A DNA stretch of 64,000 bases from Roseimaritima multifibrata. Its GTDB lineage: Bacteria > Planctomycetota > Planctomycetia > Pirellulales > Pirellulaceae. Every line of letters begins with the position of its first letter. The first letter of the stretch is position 1. Made by a program: the position numbers and the translations under genes. Positions 18,793 to 27,384 of this stretch are shown here, piece after piece. The stretch spans positions 2,852,001-2,916,000 of the forward strand of contig NZ_CP036262.1 in the NCBI RefSeq assembly GCF_007741495.1, written 5' to 3'. Under the pieces are notes generated by a model. That model was given only the letters and a program-made list of their open reading frames with translations. It did no database searches and had not been told where the DNA came from.

Positions 18793-21456
18793 GTGACATT
18801 TTCTAATTTAACCGCTGATGAGATGGCTCGAATCGATGCCATCTGCTTGAATTTCGAAGCTGAATTCAAAGCGGGCCAAGCACCGCATGTTTCAGATGTC
18901 ATCGCTGCGAATCCTGATGTTGATCGTGAAGCATTGGTCGCCGAACTTGAAGCGGTGAATGCAGAACTGTCCAGCAGTAAAGTTTCGACGCTGCAGCCAA
19001 CCCAACCGAAAACCCTTTCCGAACCACACGATTCGGTTTTTCGCCCCGGTGTCGATATCGGTCCCTACCGGATCGAATCGCTGATTGGACGCGGAGGAAT
19101 GGGGCGCGTTTACCGCGGGTACGATTCGCGGTTGGCAAGGCCGGTTGCGATCAAAGTGCTGGCCGATGACTGGTCGCAGCACCGGGAAAGGGTCGACCGA
19201 TTTGAGCGGGAATCGCGAGCCGTTGCCGCGATGCGACACGCCAATATCGTCTCGTTGTATGACGTCGGAAGCCACGCTGGGCGGCCCTATGCGGTGATGG
19301 AATTGCTGGAGGGTGAAACCCTCCGGGAACGGATTGCACGCGGGCCTATGACCCCGACTCAAACCCGCTGGATTGGAGCTCAGATCGCCGATGCCTTAAC
19401 GGCGGCCCATGAAGCAGGAATCGTGCATCGGGACCTGAAGCCGGAAAATTTATTCCTGATCGAAAATTCAAAATCCGATTCGGATACGAAAAACAGTTCC
19501 TCCGTAAAACTGCTCGATTTTGGGCTCTCTCGAGCTCCGGAAGGACAGCAAGCCGATAGCCATGATCCGACCGCAAGTGGGATCGTGATGGGGACGGCAG
19601 GCTACATGGCCCCGGAACAGGCCCGCGGGGAAAAAGCAACCGTCGCTGCCGATATCTTTAGCCTGGGTTGTGTCCTGCACGAATGCTTCTACGGAAAACC
19701 GCCGTTTCCTGGCAAGACACTGGCCGAATCCCTCGGGGCGGTTTTACATACGCCTCCTGTCGGGAATTCGCAGATCGAGGCGACCGACCCTGACTTGGCT
19801 CTGACGATCCTTCGCTGCTTGGAAAAAGATATTCGACAGCGTCCCTCGTCGGCTGCCGAGGTGGCTCGTTGGCTGCGTGTTCCCGCCGCGGAAACTCTGC
19901 CGCCGACTGCCGCAGGTGGCGGCGTACTGGCAAATGGGGCAGCGTCTGTCTCGCCCGCAGCTGCACACAGGGAAGCGATGCGGGAAACCGCAACGCACAG
20001 CTCGATTGGCCGGCCGATGCCTGCCAAGCCAATGCTCTTCTCGCGAAGGAATATTTTTAAAGGAATTGGCGGTGGCATCCTGGGAGCCTTCGGTGGTGTC
20101 GCACTTTGGAAGGTGATGAGCCCTCCCGGCTTGGCAATCAATTCGCTTGCCGTGCTGCCGATCCATTTTGAAGGCGAAGGGGACCGTCTGCCCCTGGGCG
20201 ATCGGCTGATGTCCGAAGAAGAACGCCTTGCAATGTCGGTGCATTTCCAATTGGCAAAACAACCCTCGCTGCGACTTTTGCCCTATCGATCCATGAAAGT
20301 CGATGCTTCGAATTACGTCGAAGTCGGAGAAGAACTGGGCGTCGAGGGCTTGGTGTTGGTCGGATTAACAGGAGAAGGCAAATCGAACCAAGTGAACCTG
20401 CAGTTAGTTGACACTTCCAATGGTGAATTGCTGTGGGGCGAAGAGTTCATCTACCACGCCGATACTTTCCCCTTTGAGCAACGCAGTAGCGCCACCGTGA
20501 TCGCCCAAAGGATTGGTGATGAGCTGTCATCCCTGCGGATTAGTGGGCAAGTTGAAAACGATCAAGCGTACGGTTGCTTGGTCAACGGGGAAGCAAGGCT
20601 GGATCCTGATAGTCCGGCTGGAATGCGGGAATCGCTTTCTTGTTTCGGGAAAGCGCGACGGGCCGATCCGGGGTATGCAGAGGCTCATGCAGGGTTTGCA
20701 CTGGCCGCCCTTTCGATCGCCGGGTTAACCGAATTCAAAGAACGTGTCGGGCTGATTATTGAAGCGAGAGAGGCGATTGATCAGGCATTGGTGCTGAACG
20801 GTGATTCGGGAATGGTTAACCTTGCGGCGGCAATGTTCCGCTGGCGCATTGATTTTGATTGGATCCTTGCGGACAACCATTTCCAAAAAGCACTTGATTT
20901 GATGCCCAACAGTTGGCAGCTGCAGCATGAGTACGCGTTGTACTGTGCCGCTTCACGGTTCGGTGATCAAGCGGTTGAATCCGCCAGTCGTGCAGTCAAA
21001 CTGAATCCACTTTCCCTCACGTTGAGAATCGATGCGGCACGGATTCGTTGGTTCAACGGCGATCGGCTCCGAGCCGGCCAACAGACAAAGGCGATCCTCA
21101 GAGAATTTCCGGACAACCGGGATGCGATTGGGTTGGTGATCGATTTGCACGAGGAGCGTGAGGAATATAATACCGCGGCTGGTCTGCAAGGCATTCTGGG
21201 GCGGCCAGGAATGTCGCCTGAAGAATATTATTTGAATCGAGAAAAACGCTTAGCAGATTTTCCGTACGGAGCTTTCGGTCCGGAAATGAATCGCGCCATC
21301 TTGGATGCAAGGCGGAACCGTGCGGATCGACCCTATATCGAAACGCTCGCGCTGGCACCGCCAACGTCTTTTGCACTGTTGATGTCGGCCCATCCAGCTT
21401 TTGCGGATGTGCGCCACTTTCAGGTGGTGGAGGACATTATTCCACCGGAACTGTGA
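18793..21456 (+). CDS. Ser/Thr protein kinase with TolB-like and TPR C-terminus
   Basis: Membrane-anchored eukaryotic-type kinase, 887 aa. GTG 18793 is preferred over GTG 18778 because AGAGG lies 5 nt upstream. A short acidic N-terminal segment precedes the kinase (about 92-360): loop GRGGMGRV, Lys in VAIKVL, catalytic HRDLKPEN, DFGLSR and APEQARG are all intact, so it should be active. After a Pro/Ala linker, SRRNIFK (417-423) precedes a Gly-rich membrane helix (424-445) and resembles a twin-arginine motif. Next comes a region like the TolB-like domain of adenylate-cyclase/CadC-TPR proteins (SLAVLPIHFEGEGD..., LGVEGLVL, GELLWGEE), then tetratricopeptide-like helices. It follows the sigma gene and probably acts in the same pathway. 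Confidence 0.92.
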   Translation: MTFSNLTADEMARIDAICLNFEAEFKAGQAPHVSDVIAANPDVDREALVAELEAVNAELSSSKVSTLQPTQPKTLSEPHDSVFRPGVDIGPYRIESLIGRGGMGRVYRGYDSRLARPVAIKVLADDWSQHRERVDRFERESRAVAAMRHANIVSLYDVGSHAGRPYAVMELLEGETLRERIARGPMTPTQTRWIGAQIADALTAAHEAGIVHRDLKPENLFLIENSKSDSDTKNSSSVKLLDFGLSRAPEGQQADSHDPTASGIVMGTAGYMAPEQARGEKATVAADIFSLGCVLHECFYGKPPFPGKTLAESLGAVLHTPPVGNSQIEATDPDLALTILRCLEKDIRQRPSSAAEVARWLRVPAAETLPPTAAGGGVLANGAASVSPAAAHREAMRETATHSSIGRPMPAKPMLFSRRNIFKGIGGGILGAFGGVALWKVMSPPGLAINSLAVLPIHFEGEGDRLPLGDRLMSEEERLAMSVHFQLAKQPSLRLLPYRSMKVDASNYVEVGEELGVEGLVLVGLTGEGKSNQVNLQLVDTSNGELLWGEEFIYHADTFPFEQRSSATVIAQRIGDELSSLRISGQVENDQAYGCLVNGEARLDPDSPAGMRESLSCFGKARRADPGYAEAHAGFALAALSIAGLTEFKERVGLIIEAREAIDQALVLNGDSGMVNLAAAMFRWRIDFDWILADNHFQKALDLMPNSWQLQHEYALYCAASRFGDQAVESASRAVKLNPLSLTLRIDAARIRWFNGDRLRAGQQTKAILREFPDNRDAIGLVIDLHEEREEYNTAAGLQGILGRPGMSPEEYYLNREKRLADFPYGAFGPEMNRAILDARRNRADRPYIETLALAPPTSFALLMSAHPAFADVRHFQVVEDIIPPEL

Positions 21457-21572
21457 TAAACGCCCCCTCAATGTGCGAATTGTCAATCGACTGGTTTCCT
21501 TGTTGATCGTGAATGTTAGGCTTTGCGGATTCATCGATCCGTTTTTTGCCCACATTTCGCGTTGTCGACTTC

Positions 21573-22541
21573 ATGGATGATCTGCTTCCGATCGCGTCCC
21601 GAGTCACCGGGGTCTTCCTTGTGATGGTCGCTGGTGGGTTCTGTCGTAAAACCGGATGGTTGACGGTCGAATCGGATCGCTCGCTCGCTAACCTGACGGC
21701 TAACGTTTTGCTGCCAGCGCTCTTTTTTGATCGCATGATCAGTAGCGACACGGTCCAGTCGCTGTCCGAGACATGGTTTCCTCCGCTGGTTGGATTCCTT
21801 TTCACGGTGCTTGGGTTTGGCATGGGAGCCTTGGTCGCCCATTTCTTGGGGCCTGCGATCGGACTGACGACAACGGCTCAGAAAAGAGCTTTTATTCTTT
21901 GTGCGGGGATCGCCAACTATGGCTACATCCCACTCCCTTTGGCTCAGCAGTTTTACCCCGATGCTGAAGTCTCTTTGATCATCCACAATGTCGGCGTAGA
22001 TATGGCTTTGTGGAGCCTGGGCATCATGGTGATCGCCGGGCGTGCAGGGACTCGCTGGCGGCGGATTTTCGGCAGCCCCCCCCTCTTGGCCGTTTTGATT
22101 GGGCTGGGGCTGAAGCAGGCGGGCGGGGCCGAATGGATACCGCAACCTGTTCTCCAAATGACGCAGGCGTTAGGCGCCTGTGCGATTCCGCTGGGGCTGT
22201 TGCTTAGCGGAGCGATCATTGTCGATTATCTACCTCGGATGCGTTGGCATGAGGGCAAAGCCGTCCTGACAGTCGCATCGCTTTTGCGCTTGATCATTTT
22301 GCCGGTCTTGATGCTGGTGTTTGCAAAGTTCGCCGTTGGTGAATCCAACTTGAAGGAGGTTTTGCTGCTGCAAGCCGCCATGCCAGCGGCCACGTTTCCA
22401 ATCGTTTTGGTCCGCCTGTATGACCAGGATGTAGGAACCGCCGTGCGCGTGGCATTGGGGACATCCGTGATCGCATTGGTCTCGATTCCGCTATGGATGT
22501 GGATCGGTGCGATATGGCTGGGACTTTCACCCGCCGGGTAA
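21573..22541 (+). CDS. AEC (auxin efflux carrier) family transporter
   Basis: Ten-helix secondary transporter of the AEC family, 322 aa from ATG 21573; the frame extends to 21513, but those 20 residues are not hydrophobic and lack support. Helices alternate across the whole length. The family landmarks are the discontinuous helices with Asn/Pro in the two inverted halves: LTANVLLPALFF (about residues 40-51) and ANYGYIPLPLA in the first half, and QAAMPAATFPIVL near the end of the second. AEC proteins carry organic acids or similar anions by proton- or sodium-coupled exchange; the substrate here is unknown. It lies 117 nt after the kinase and is followed by a repeat cluster. Confidence 0.85.
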   Translation: MDDLLPIASRVTGVFLVMVAGGFCRKTGWLTVESDRSLANLTANVLLPALFFDRMISSDTVQSLSETWFPPLVGFLFTVLGFGMGALVAHFLGPAIGLTTTAQKRAFILCAGIANYGYIPLPLAQQFYPDAEVSLIIHNVGVDMALWSLGIMVIAGRAGTRWRRIFGSPPLLAVLIGLGLKQAGGAEWIPQPVLQMTQALGACAIPLGLLLSGAIIVDYLPRMRWHEGKAVLTVASLLRLIILPVLMLVFAKFAVGESNLKEVLLLQAAMPAATFPIVLVRLYDQDVGTAVRVALGTSVIALVSIPLWMWIGAIWLGLSPAG

Positions 22542-22563
22542 GCGGCGCGTCGTGCGGACCACC

Positions 22564-22740
22564 TTCTTAGCGGAACGGCGCGAGCCGTCCGGCAGATACG
22601 CGTGAGATTCAGGACGCTGGCCGGACGGCTCGCGCCGTTCCGCTAAGAAAGAAAGGAAGTGACATTGGATGCGAGCCGTCCGGCAGATGCACACGGGATT
22701 CAGGACGCTGGCCGGACGGCTCGCGCCGTTCCGCTAGGAA
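22564..22740. repeat. REP-like inverted repeat cluster, family 1 (two tandem units)
   Basis: Arms 22564-22593 (TTCTTAGCGGAACGGCGCGA...) and 22620-22649 are perfect 30-bp inverted repeats with a 26-bp loop. A second unit follows after 91 bp: left arm cut to 14 bp at 22671-22684, a near-identical 26-bp loop, and right arm 22711-22740. The GC-rich arms would form a very stable cruciform or RNA hairpin. Related copies are at 40384-40503 and 45505-46010. The flanking region 22542-22942 has no gene. Confidence 0.8.
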
Positions 22741-22942
22741 AGTCGGTGCCTCCGGCCGATCGTTCGTATTGCCTGGGAGCAATACTTTGCCGGGCGACGG
22801 ATGCTGCTCTGGTATTTCGTGCAAACACGCATCTTGGTGTGACCGACTCTACTTGCTCTTTGGTTCTCGACGATTTTCCCGGGGACGTGTATTCTGGGCG
22901 GCTTGCTAAAACCTCTCCATTCTTTACTTGCACGCCATTACC

Positions 22943-23665
22943 ATGACCGCCAACGTAAAAACATTTGCAGATCCCTCTGCTCTCGCGACCGCATTCGCTG
23001 CCGACTTTGCCGCTTGGGTTCCCACACAGACTCAGGAAAAAATCAATGTGGCTCTCTCCGGTGGAAGCACGCCCACCAAACTGTTTGAAGTTTTGGCGGC
23101 GGACTATGGAGACAAAATCGATTGGTCTCGGATTCACTTCTACTGGGGCGACGAACGCTGCGTTGCTCCGGACGATCCGGAAAGCAATTATGGCGTTGCA
23201 AACGAATTGCTATTTAGCAAACTGAATATCGCTGCGGAAAATATCCATCGCATTCACGGTGAGGACGATCCCGACGAAGAGCGTTCACGTTACGAGAACG
23301 AAATTTACGGAGAAGTCGAAATTGATGATGACGCCATTCCGCAATTCGATTTGGTCATCCTTGGCTTGGGGGACGATGGACACACGGCTTCGATTTTCCC
23401 ACACCAAAGCCAGTACTTGAAATCCGATCAAGTTTGCGAAGTCGCGATCCATCCCGAAACGGCACAGAAACGCATCACCCTTACCGGCCCCGTGCTAAAC
23501 GGAGCTCACAAGGTTGTATTCCTGATTACCGGAGCGAACAAAGCCGAAGTTCTGCAGCAGGTGATTCAGAAGACGGGTGATTTCGAAAGCTTCCCCGCTT
23601 CCCATATCGGCGCTGCCGACCTGACCTACTATGTCGACGAAGCGGCTGCTGCGAACCTCGGCTAA
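22943..23665 (+). CDS. pgl: 6-phosphogluconolactonase
   Basis: Hydrolyses 6-phospho-D-glucono-1,5-lactone to 6-phosphogluconate in the oxidative pentose phosphate pathway, in the cytoplasm. 240 aa, the usual length for the SugarP_isomerase-type Pgl. Visible family motifs are ALSGGSTPTKLF (about residues 38-49), FYWGDERCVAPDDPESNYG (about 71-89) and the catalytic ILGLGDDGHTASIFP (about 141-155). ATG 22943 is used in place of an upstream TTG at 22928 because the mature N-terminus of the family begins there. No glucose-6-phosphate dehydrogenase gene is adjacent, so it is a stand-alone gene here. Confidence 0.93.
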   Translation: MTANVKTFADPSALATAFAADFAAWVPTQTQEKINVALSGGSTPTKLFEVLAADYGDKIDWSRIHFYWGDERCVAPDDPESNYGVANELLFSKLNIAAENIHRIHGEDDPDEERSRYENEIYGEVEIDDDAIPQFDLVILGLGDDGHTASIFPHQSQYLKSDQVCEVAIHPETAQKRITLTGPVLNGAHKVVFLITGANKAEVLQQVIQKTGDFESFPASHIGAADLTYYVDEAAAANLG

Positions 23666-24215
23666 ATCATGCCGAATTCGATTCGCCAATACTTCTTCGT
23701 AGGCGAGTTCACAACACACAAACGTTAAGCCTCTTCGCCCTGCGGTGGGGGCTTGATGGGAATTCGTGCACGGTTGAAAGCTGAGGCGGTTGCGGCGGGG
23801 GGGGCCCGCACTGAAGCTGGCTGCCGGGGGAGAGAATTGCAAGAGGCTGTTCCGTCGGGGATTTAGCACTTTGCGATGCTCCGTTTGTCTTTCGCAGTCT
23901 TTCACGCGGCTCGTGGAATCTTGTGCCATGCAGCGCGATCAGGAGAGAAACCTTTTCGTCAGCCCCATCGCACGGCAAGTGAACCGATCGCTCGCTCGCT
24001 TCAACCTCGCCAAGCTGTTCTTCTCTGTAACGATCCGCGCCGTCGATGGTCAACCAAGGCTTTCGCGCAGGATCCCATCGGCGAATCGATGGAAGTCGCC
24101 GGTCTAGCGGATCGGTATCCTCTATACTCATTGTTAGTGGTGAATGAACAACAGGAAGCGCACGCTTGTGCCGTCAGTGAGATAACTGAGGATTCACCGC
24201 GGAGAATCTGCAGCA
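23666..24215. other. 550-bp stretch without a supported gene
   Basis: Several overlapping open frames exist on both strands, but none has a recognisable protein sequence. It contains a run of eight G at 23797-23804 and GC-rich segments around it. The last ~50 bp lead the exporter operon. I could not identify a structured RNA. Confidence 0.4.
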
Positions 24216-25388
24216 ATGAAATACGTTTGGACTGGCTTGAAGATCGCACTTGTCGTGGGCGTGTTGGGTGCCGTTTTCTATCAGTATAAATTTTCGCGGG
24301 TATCGGTGCTCGCCCACCCTGTTGGACGTGGCACGATTGTCGGGGAAGTCATGGGGACCGGCACGCTTGAAGCCCGCGTCGAAGCGAAGGTCAGTCCGAA
24401 GATCGCCGGCCGCGTTGTGGAATTGTTGGTTGATCAAGGCGATCGAGTTTCGGCAGGAGATCTACTTGTCCGTCTGGACGACGATGAATTGACGCAGCAA
24501 GTTGCGATTGCGACCGCCAATGTCGATGCCGCATCCGCGGCGATCGAGCGTCTTAAAACCGATAAAGAACGGGCGGAAGCCGTCTATCAACAGGCTCGAA
24601 AGAGTCACGATCGCGTCCAGCAATTGGTCGGCAAAAATGCGGCGAGCGTTGAGGATGAAGAGAAAGCGTCCGAGGCTTTGTCGGTCGCCGAATCTGGCAT
24701 TGCCCGCGCTGAAGCCGCGATCGCCGAAGGTCAAAAGAATCTTGTCGCTGCCGAAAAAACGGCTCAGTATCACAGCGCTCGATTGAACGATACCGAAATC
24801 CGGGCTTCGTTCGATGGGCTTGTTGTTAAACGCAGTCGTGAACCTGGCGACATCGTCGTGCCCGGTAGTTCCATTTTGACGATAATCTCCACCGACGAAC
24901 TATGGATCAGTGCGTGGGTGGATGAAACCGAGATGTCTTCACTGGAATCTGGCCAGCCGGCACTTGTCGTGTTCCGCAGTGAACCCAATCAATTTCGTTC
25001 CGGCGAAGTCGCTAGGCTCGGGCGTGAAGCCGACCGGGAAACACGTGAGTTTATCGTCGATGTAAAGGTGTTGGAGCTGCCAAAAAACTGGGCCGTGGGG
25101 CAGAGGGCGGAGACCTTTATCAAGGTCGCCCAGCATGATCAGGCACTGATTCTGCCCTCGCTGTGGTTGATTAACCGAAATGGAGCAACTGGCGTTTTTG
25201 TGAATGTGAATGGGGTGGCGGTTTGGCGGACTTTGTCGCTAGGTGTTCGCAGTCGCGAGTCGGTGGAGGTGTTGGAGGGGCTTGAAGAAGGAGAAGTTGT
25301 GATTGCGCCCGAAAACGCCGCGACGAACCTAACCGAGGGAAGACGTGTTGTGGAAGTTGCCAATTCTTCCGAAAAGAAATCATCATGA
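24216..25388 (+). CDS. Periplasmic adaptor of an ABC exporter (HlyD/DevB-like)
   Basis: Membrane-fusion protein of 390 aa linking an inner-membrane ABC exporter to the outer envelope. One N-terminal membrane anchor (about 6-22) is followed by a barrel-sandwich half (VSPKIAGRVVELLVDQGDRV), a long alpha-helical hairpin (about 95-185) rich in Ala/Glu/Lys, and the second half-motif with ASFDGLVVKRSREPGDIV (about 203-220). C-terminal beta domains follow. It starts a three-gene unit with ATGA overlaps (adaptor, FtsX-like permease, ATPase), the same composition as cyanobacterial DevBCA and MacAB systems. No outer-membrane TolC-like gene is present in the window. The substrate is unknown. Confidence 0.9.
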   Translation: MKYVWTGLKIALVVGVLGAVFYQYKFSRVSVLAHPVGRGTIVGEVMGTGTLEARVEAKVSPKIAGRVVELLVDQGDRVSAGDLLVRLDDDELTQQVAIATANVDAASAAIERLKTDKERAEAVYQQARKSHDRVQQLVGKNAASVEDEEKASEALSVAESGIARAEAAIAEGQKNLVAAEKTAQYHSARLNDTEIRASFDGLVVKRSREPGDIVVPGSSILTIISTDELWISAWVDETEMSSLESGQPALVVFRSEPNQFRSGEVARLGREADRETREFIVDVKVLELPKNWAVGQRAETFIKVAQHDQALILPSLWLINRNGATGVFVNVNGVAVWRTLSLGVRSRESVEVLEGLEEGEVVIAPENAATNLTEGRRVVEVANSSEKKSS

Positions 25389-26596
25389 ATCTTGCCGTCA
25401 AAGACATTCGCCATAATTTGGGACGTTTCGCACTGACCGCCGTCGGTATGGGTATGTTGTTGATGGTCGTGATGGGGATGGGGGGTATCTATCGTGGGGT
25501 CGTGGAGGATGCAACGTTATTGATCGACCGGGTCGACGCGGATCTTTGGATCGTGCAACGAGGCACTCGCGGGCCGTTTGCCGAATTGTCGCGACTCCCG
25601 TCGAACTTGGTTTATCGTGCGGCCGCGGTACCCGGTGTCGCTCAATCACGCGAGTTCGTCTATCACACGATCCAACGGCAGCGCGATGGAAAGCCACTAA
25701 GGATTGCTGTGCTAGGTCTTAGCTGGCCGACCGACCGGGGCGAATGGATACCGCTGACAACAGGGCGGCCGCTCGGGCAGGCTCATTTCGAAATCATCGC
25801 CGACAAGACACTTGGGCTTGCAGTCGGCGAGAAGATCAAGCTTGGCAAAGAAACCTACAAGGTTGTCGGAACGACGACCAACATGATCAGCTCTGGCGGC
25901 GACGGGCTGGCGTTTTGCACGGTTTCCGATGCGCTGGCGATTCAGTTCGACACGCCCGGCGAAGCGGTGCGACTTGAACGGGCCGCACGCGAAGCGAGGG
26001 GCGAGAAGTTTGAACTTGCGATCCAGCAGCCAACGATCCTCGAAAACGCATGGAAACCGTCCAGTCAACTGCCTGGCATTGCGAGACCGCAGATCAGTGC
26101 GGTGATGGTGACGCTGTCACCTGGTGCGGATGCGGACCGGGTTGCGGAAATCATTTCGGGATGGGGCGACGTATCGGTGTTTACCGCCGAAGGTGAACGA
26201 GAATTGTTGCTGAAGGGAAGCGTCGAGAAAGTACGACGACAAATTGGGCTGTTCCGCGTTCTGTTAACGTTGATCGCAGCAATCATCATGGCGCTGATTC
26301 TGTACACGTTGACGCTTGATAAAATACATTCGATCGCACTCTTAAAACTGATTGGAGCCCCTAACACGGTCATCCTCGGATTGATTTTGCAGCAAGCGTT
26401 GATACTGGGAATGGTCGGATTTGCCATTGCTTATCTGGTGGGGCGGCAACTGTTTCCGATGTTTCCCCGCCGTGTCATTTTGGCGGATGCGGACTTGATT
26501 CAGTTGGCAGCGATCGTGCTGGCGATTTCGGTGGTGTCCAGTCTGCTTGGCATCTGGAAAGCGTTGAAGGTTTCACCGAACGAGGCATTGGCATGA
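25385..26596 (+). CDS. FtsX/MacB-like ABC exporter permease (DevC-like)
   Basis: Inner-membrane permease, 403 aa, with the four-helix FtsX/MacB plan: helix 1 at about residues 12-37, a large periplasmic domain (about 40-275) and three helices at about 285-395. The periplasmic start DADLWIVQRGTRGPF and the C-terminal SVVSSLLGIWKALKVSPNEAL are typical of DevC-like permeases. MacB-like proteins of this type usually work by mechanotransmission, pumping substrate from the periplasm through the adaptor. Its ATG overlaps the adaptor stop and its stop overlaps the ATPase start, indicating strict cotranscription and probable translational coupling. Confidence 0.9.
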   Translation: MNLAVKDIRHNLGRFALTAVGMGMLLMVVMGMGGIYRGVVEDATLLIDRVDADLWIVQRGTRGPFAELSRLPSNLVYRAAAVPGVAQSREFVYHTIQRQRDGKPLRIAVLGLSWPTDRGEWIPLTTGRPLGQAHFEIIADKTLGLAVGEKIKLGKETYKVVGTTTNMISSGGDGLAFCTVSDALAIQFDTPGEAVRLERAAREARGEKFELAIQQPTILENAWKPSSQLPGIARPQISAVMVTLSPGADADRVAEIISGWGDVSVFTAEGERELLLKGSVEKVRRQIGLFRVLLTLIAAIIMALILYTLTLDKIHSIALLKLIGAPNTVILGLILQQALILGMVGFAIAYLVGRQLFPMFPRRVILADADLIQLAAIVLAISVVSSLLGIWKALKVSPNEALA

Positions 26597-27303
26597 GCGA
26601 TTCGAAACCACTTGCTGTCGAAGCTGAATCGCTCACGAAGATTTACGGTTCTGGCAATACCGAGGTCGTCGCAATGAAAGATGCGTCGATGAAAGTCGCG
26701 AAAGGGGAAGTCGTTGCACTGCTTGGTCCCAGTGGCAGCGGCAAGTCCACTTTCCTGACCGCCGTCGGACTAATTAATCCACCGACGTCGGGGCGGATCA
26801 CCATCGGTGGCAAACTGGTTCTGGACGGCGATACTGCGCACGCGAACCTGCGTTCCTTCCGCCGACAGCACCTCGGTTTCATCTTCCAAAAGTCAAACTT
26901 GATCCCGTTCTTAACCGGTCTTGAGAACATTCAAATCGCGATGCAGCTGAATGGGGAATCGGCCCGGTCGTCACGCAAACATGCGATGGAGTTGCTTGAT
27001 TACTTAGGCGTTGGCGACCGAGCCAACAATTTCCCCTCGATGTTGTCAGGGGGCCAACAACAACGGATCGCGGTCGCCCGAGCCCTTGCCAATCATCCCA
27101 GCGTGATCTTGGCTGACGAACCGACCGCCGCTCTCGATGGGCACCGCGGACGCCAAGTGATGGAACTGTTCGCTCAAGTCGCCCACGAACAATCGGCTGG
27201 CGTGATCGTTGTCACCCACGACCAGCGATCGCTGGATGTTTTTGACACCATCTATGAAATGGAAGACGGACAAATGAAAAAATCCCAAGGCCTTCCGCAC
27301 TAG
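26593..27303 (+). CDS. ABC exporter ATP-binding protein (DevA/LolD/MacB-like)
   Basis: ATPase of the tripartite exporter, 236 aa. Walker A GPSGSGKS (about residues 45-52), Q-loop in [12 protein letters not shown] (about 96-107), signature [15 protein letters not shown] (about 151-165), Walker [13 protein letters not shown] (about 171-182) and the switch histidine in VVTHDQR are intact. The length and the '[15 protein letters not shown]' context match the LolD/MacB/DevA class. Last gene of the unit; its stop is 80 nt from the convergent PQQ-protein gene, with no obvious terminator between them. Confidence 0.93.
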   Translation: MSDSKPLAVEAESLTKIYGSGNTEVVAMKDASMKVAKGEVVALLGPSGSGKSTFLTAVGLINPPTSGRITIGGKLVLDGDTAHANLRSFRRQHLGFIFQKSNLIPFLTGLENIQIAMQLNGESARSSRKHAMELLDYLGVGDRANNFPSMLSGGQQQRIAVARALANHPSVILADEPTAALDGHRGRQVMELFAQVAHEQSAGVIVVTHDQRSLDVFDTIYEMEDGQMKKSQGLPH

Positions 27304-27384
27304 ATGTTTTTCATCAAGGGCGAAAAGGCATTGGGAATTTCAATCGCTTCGATAGACGCACGGTCTTCTTTTTCAATAACCCCT

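Noticed and set aside
23709-24131. Minus-strand frame of about 140 aa between pgl and the exporter operon
   Set aside because: Pro/Arg-rich composition, no recognisable domain and no ribosome binding site.
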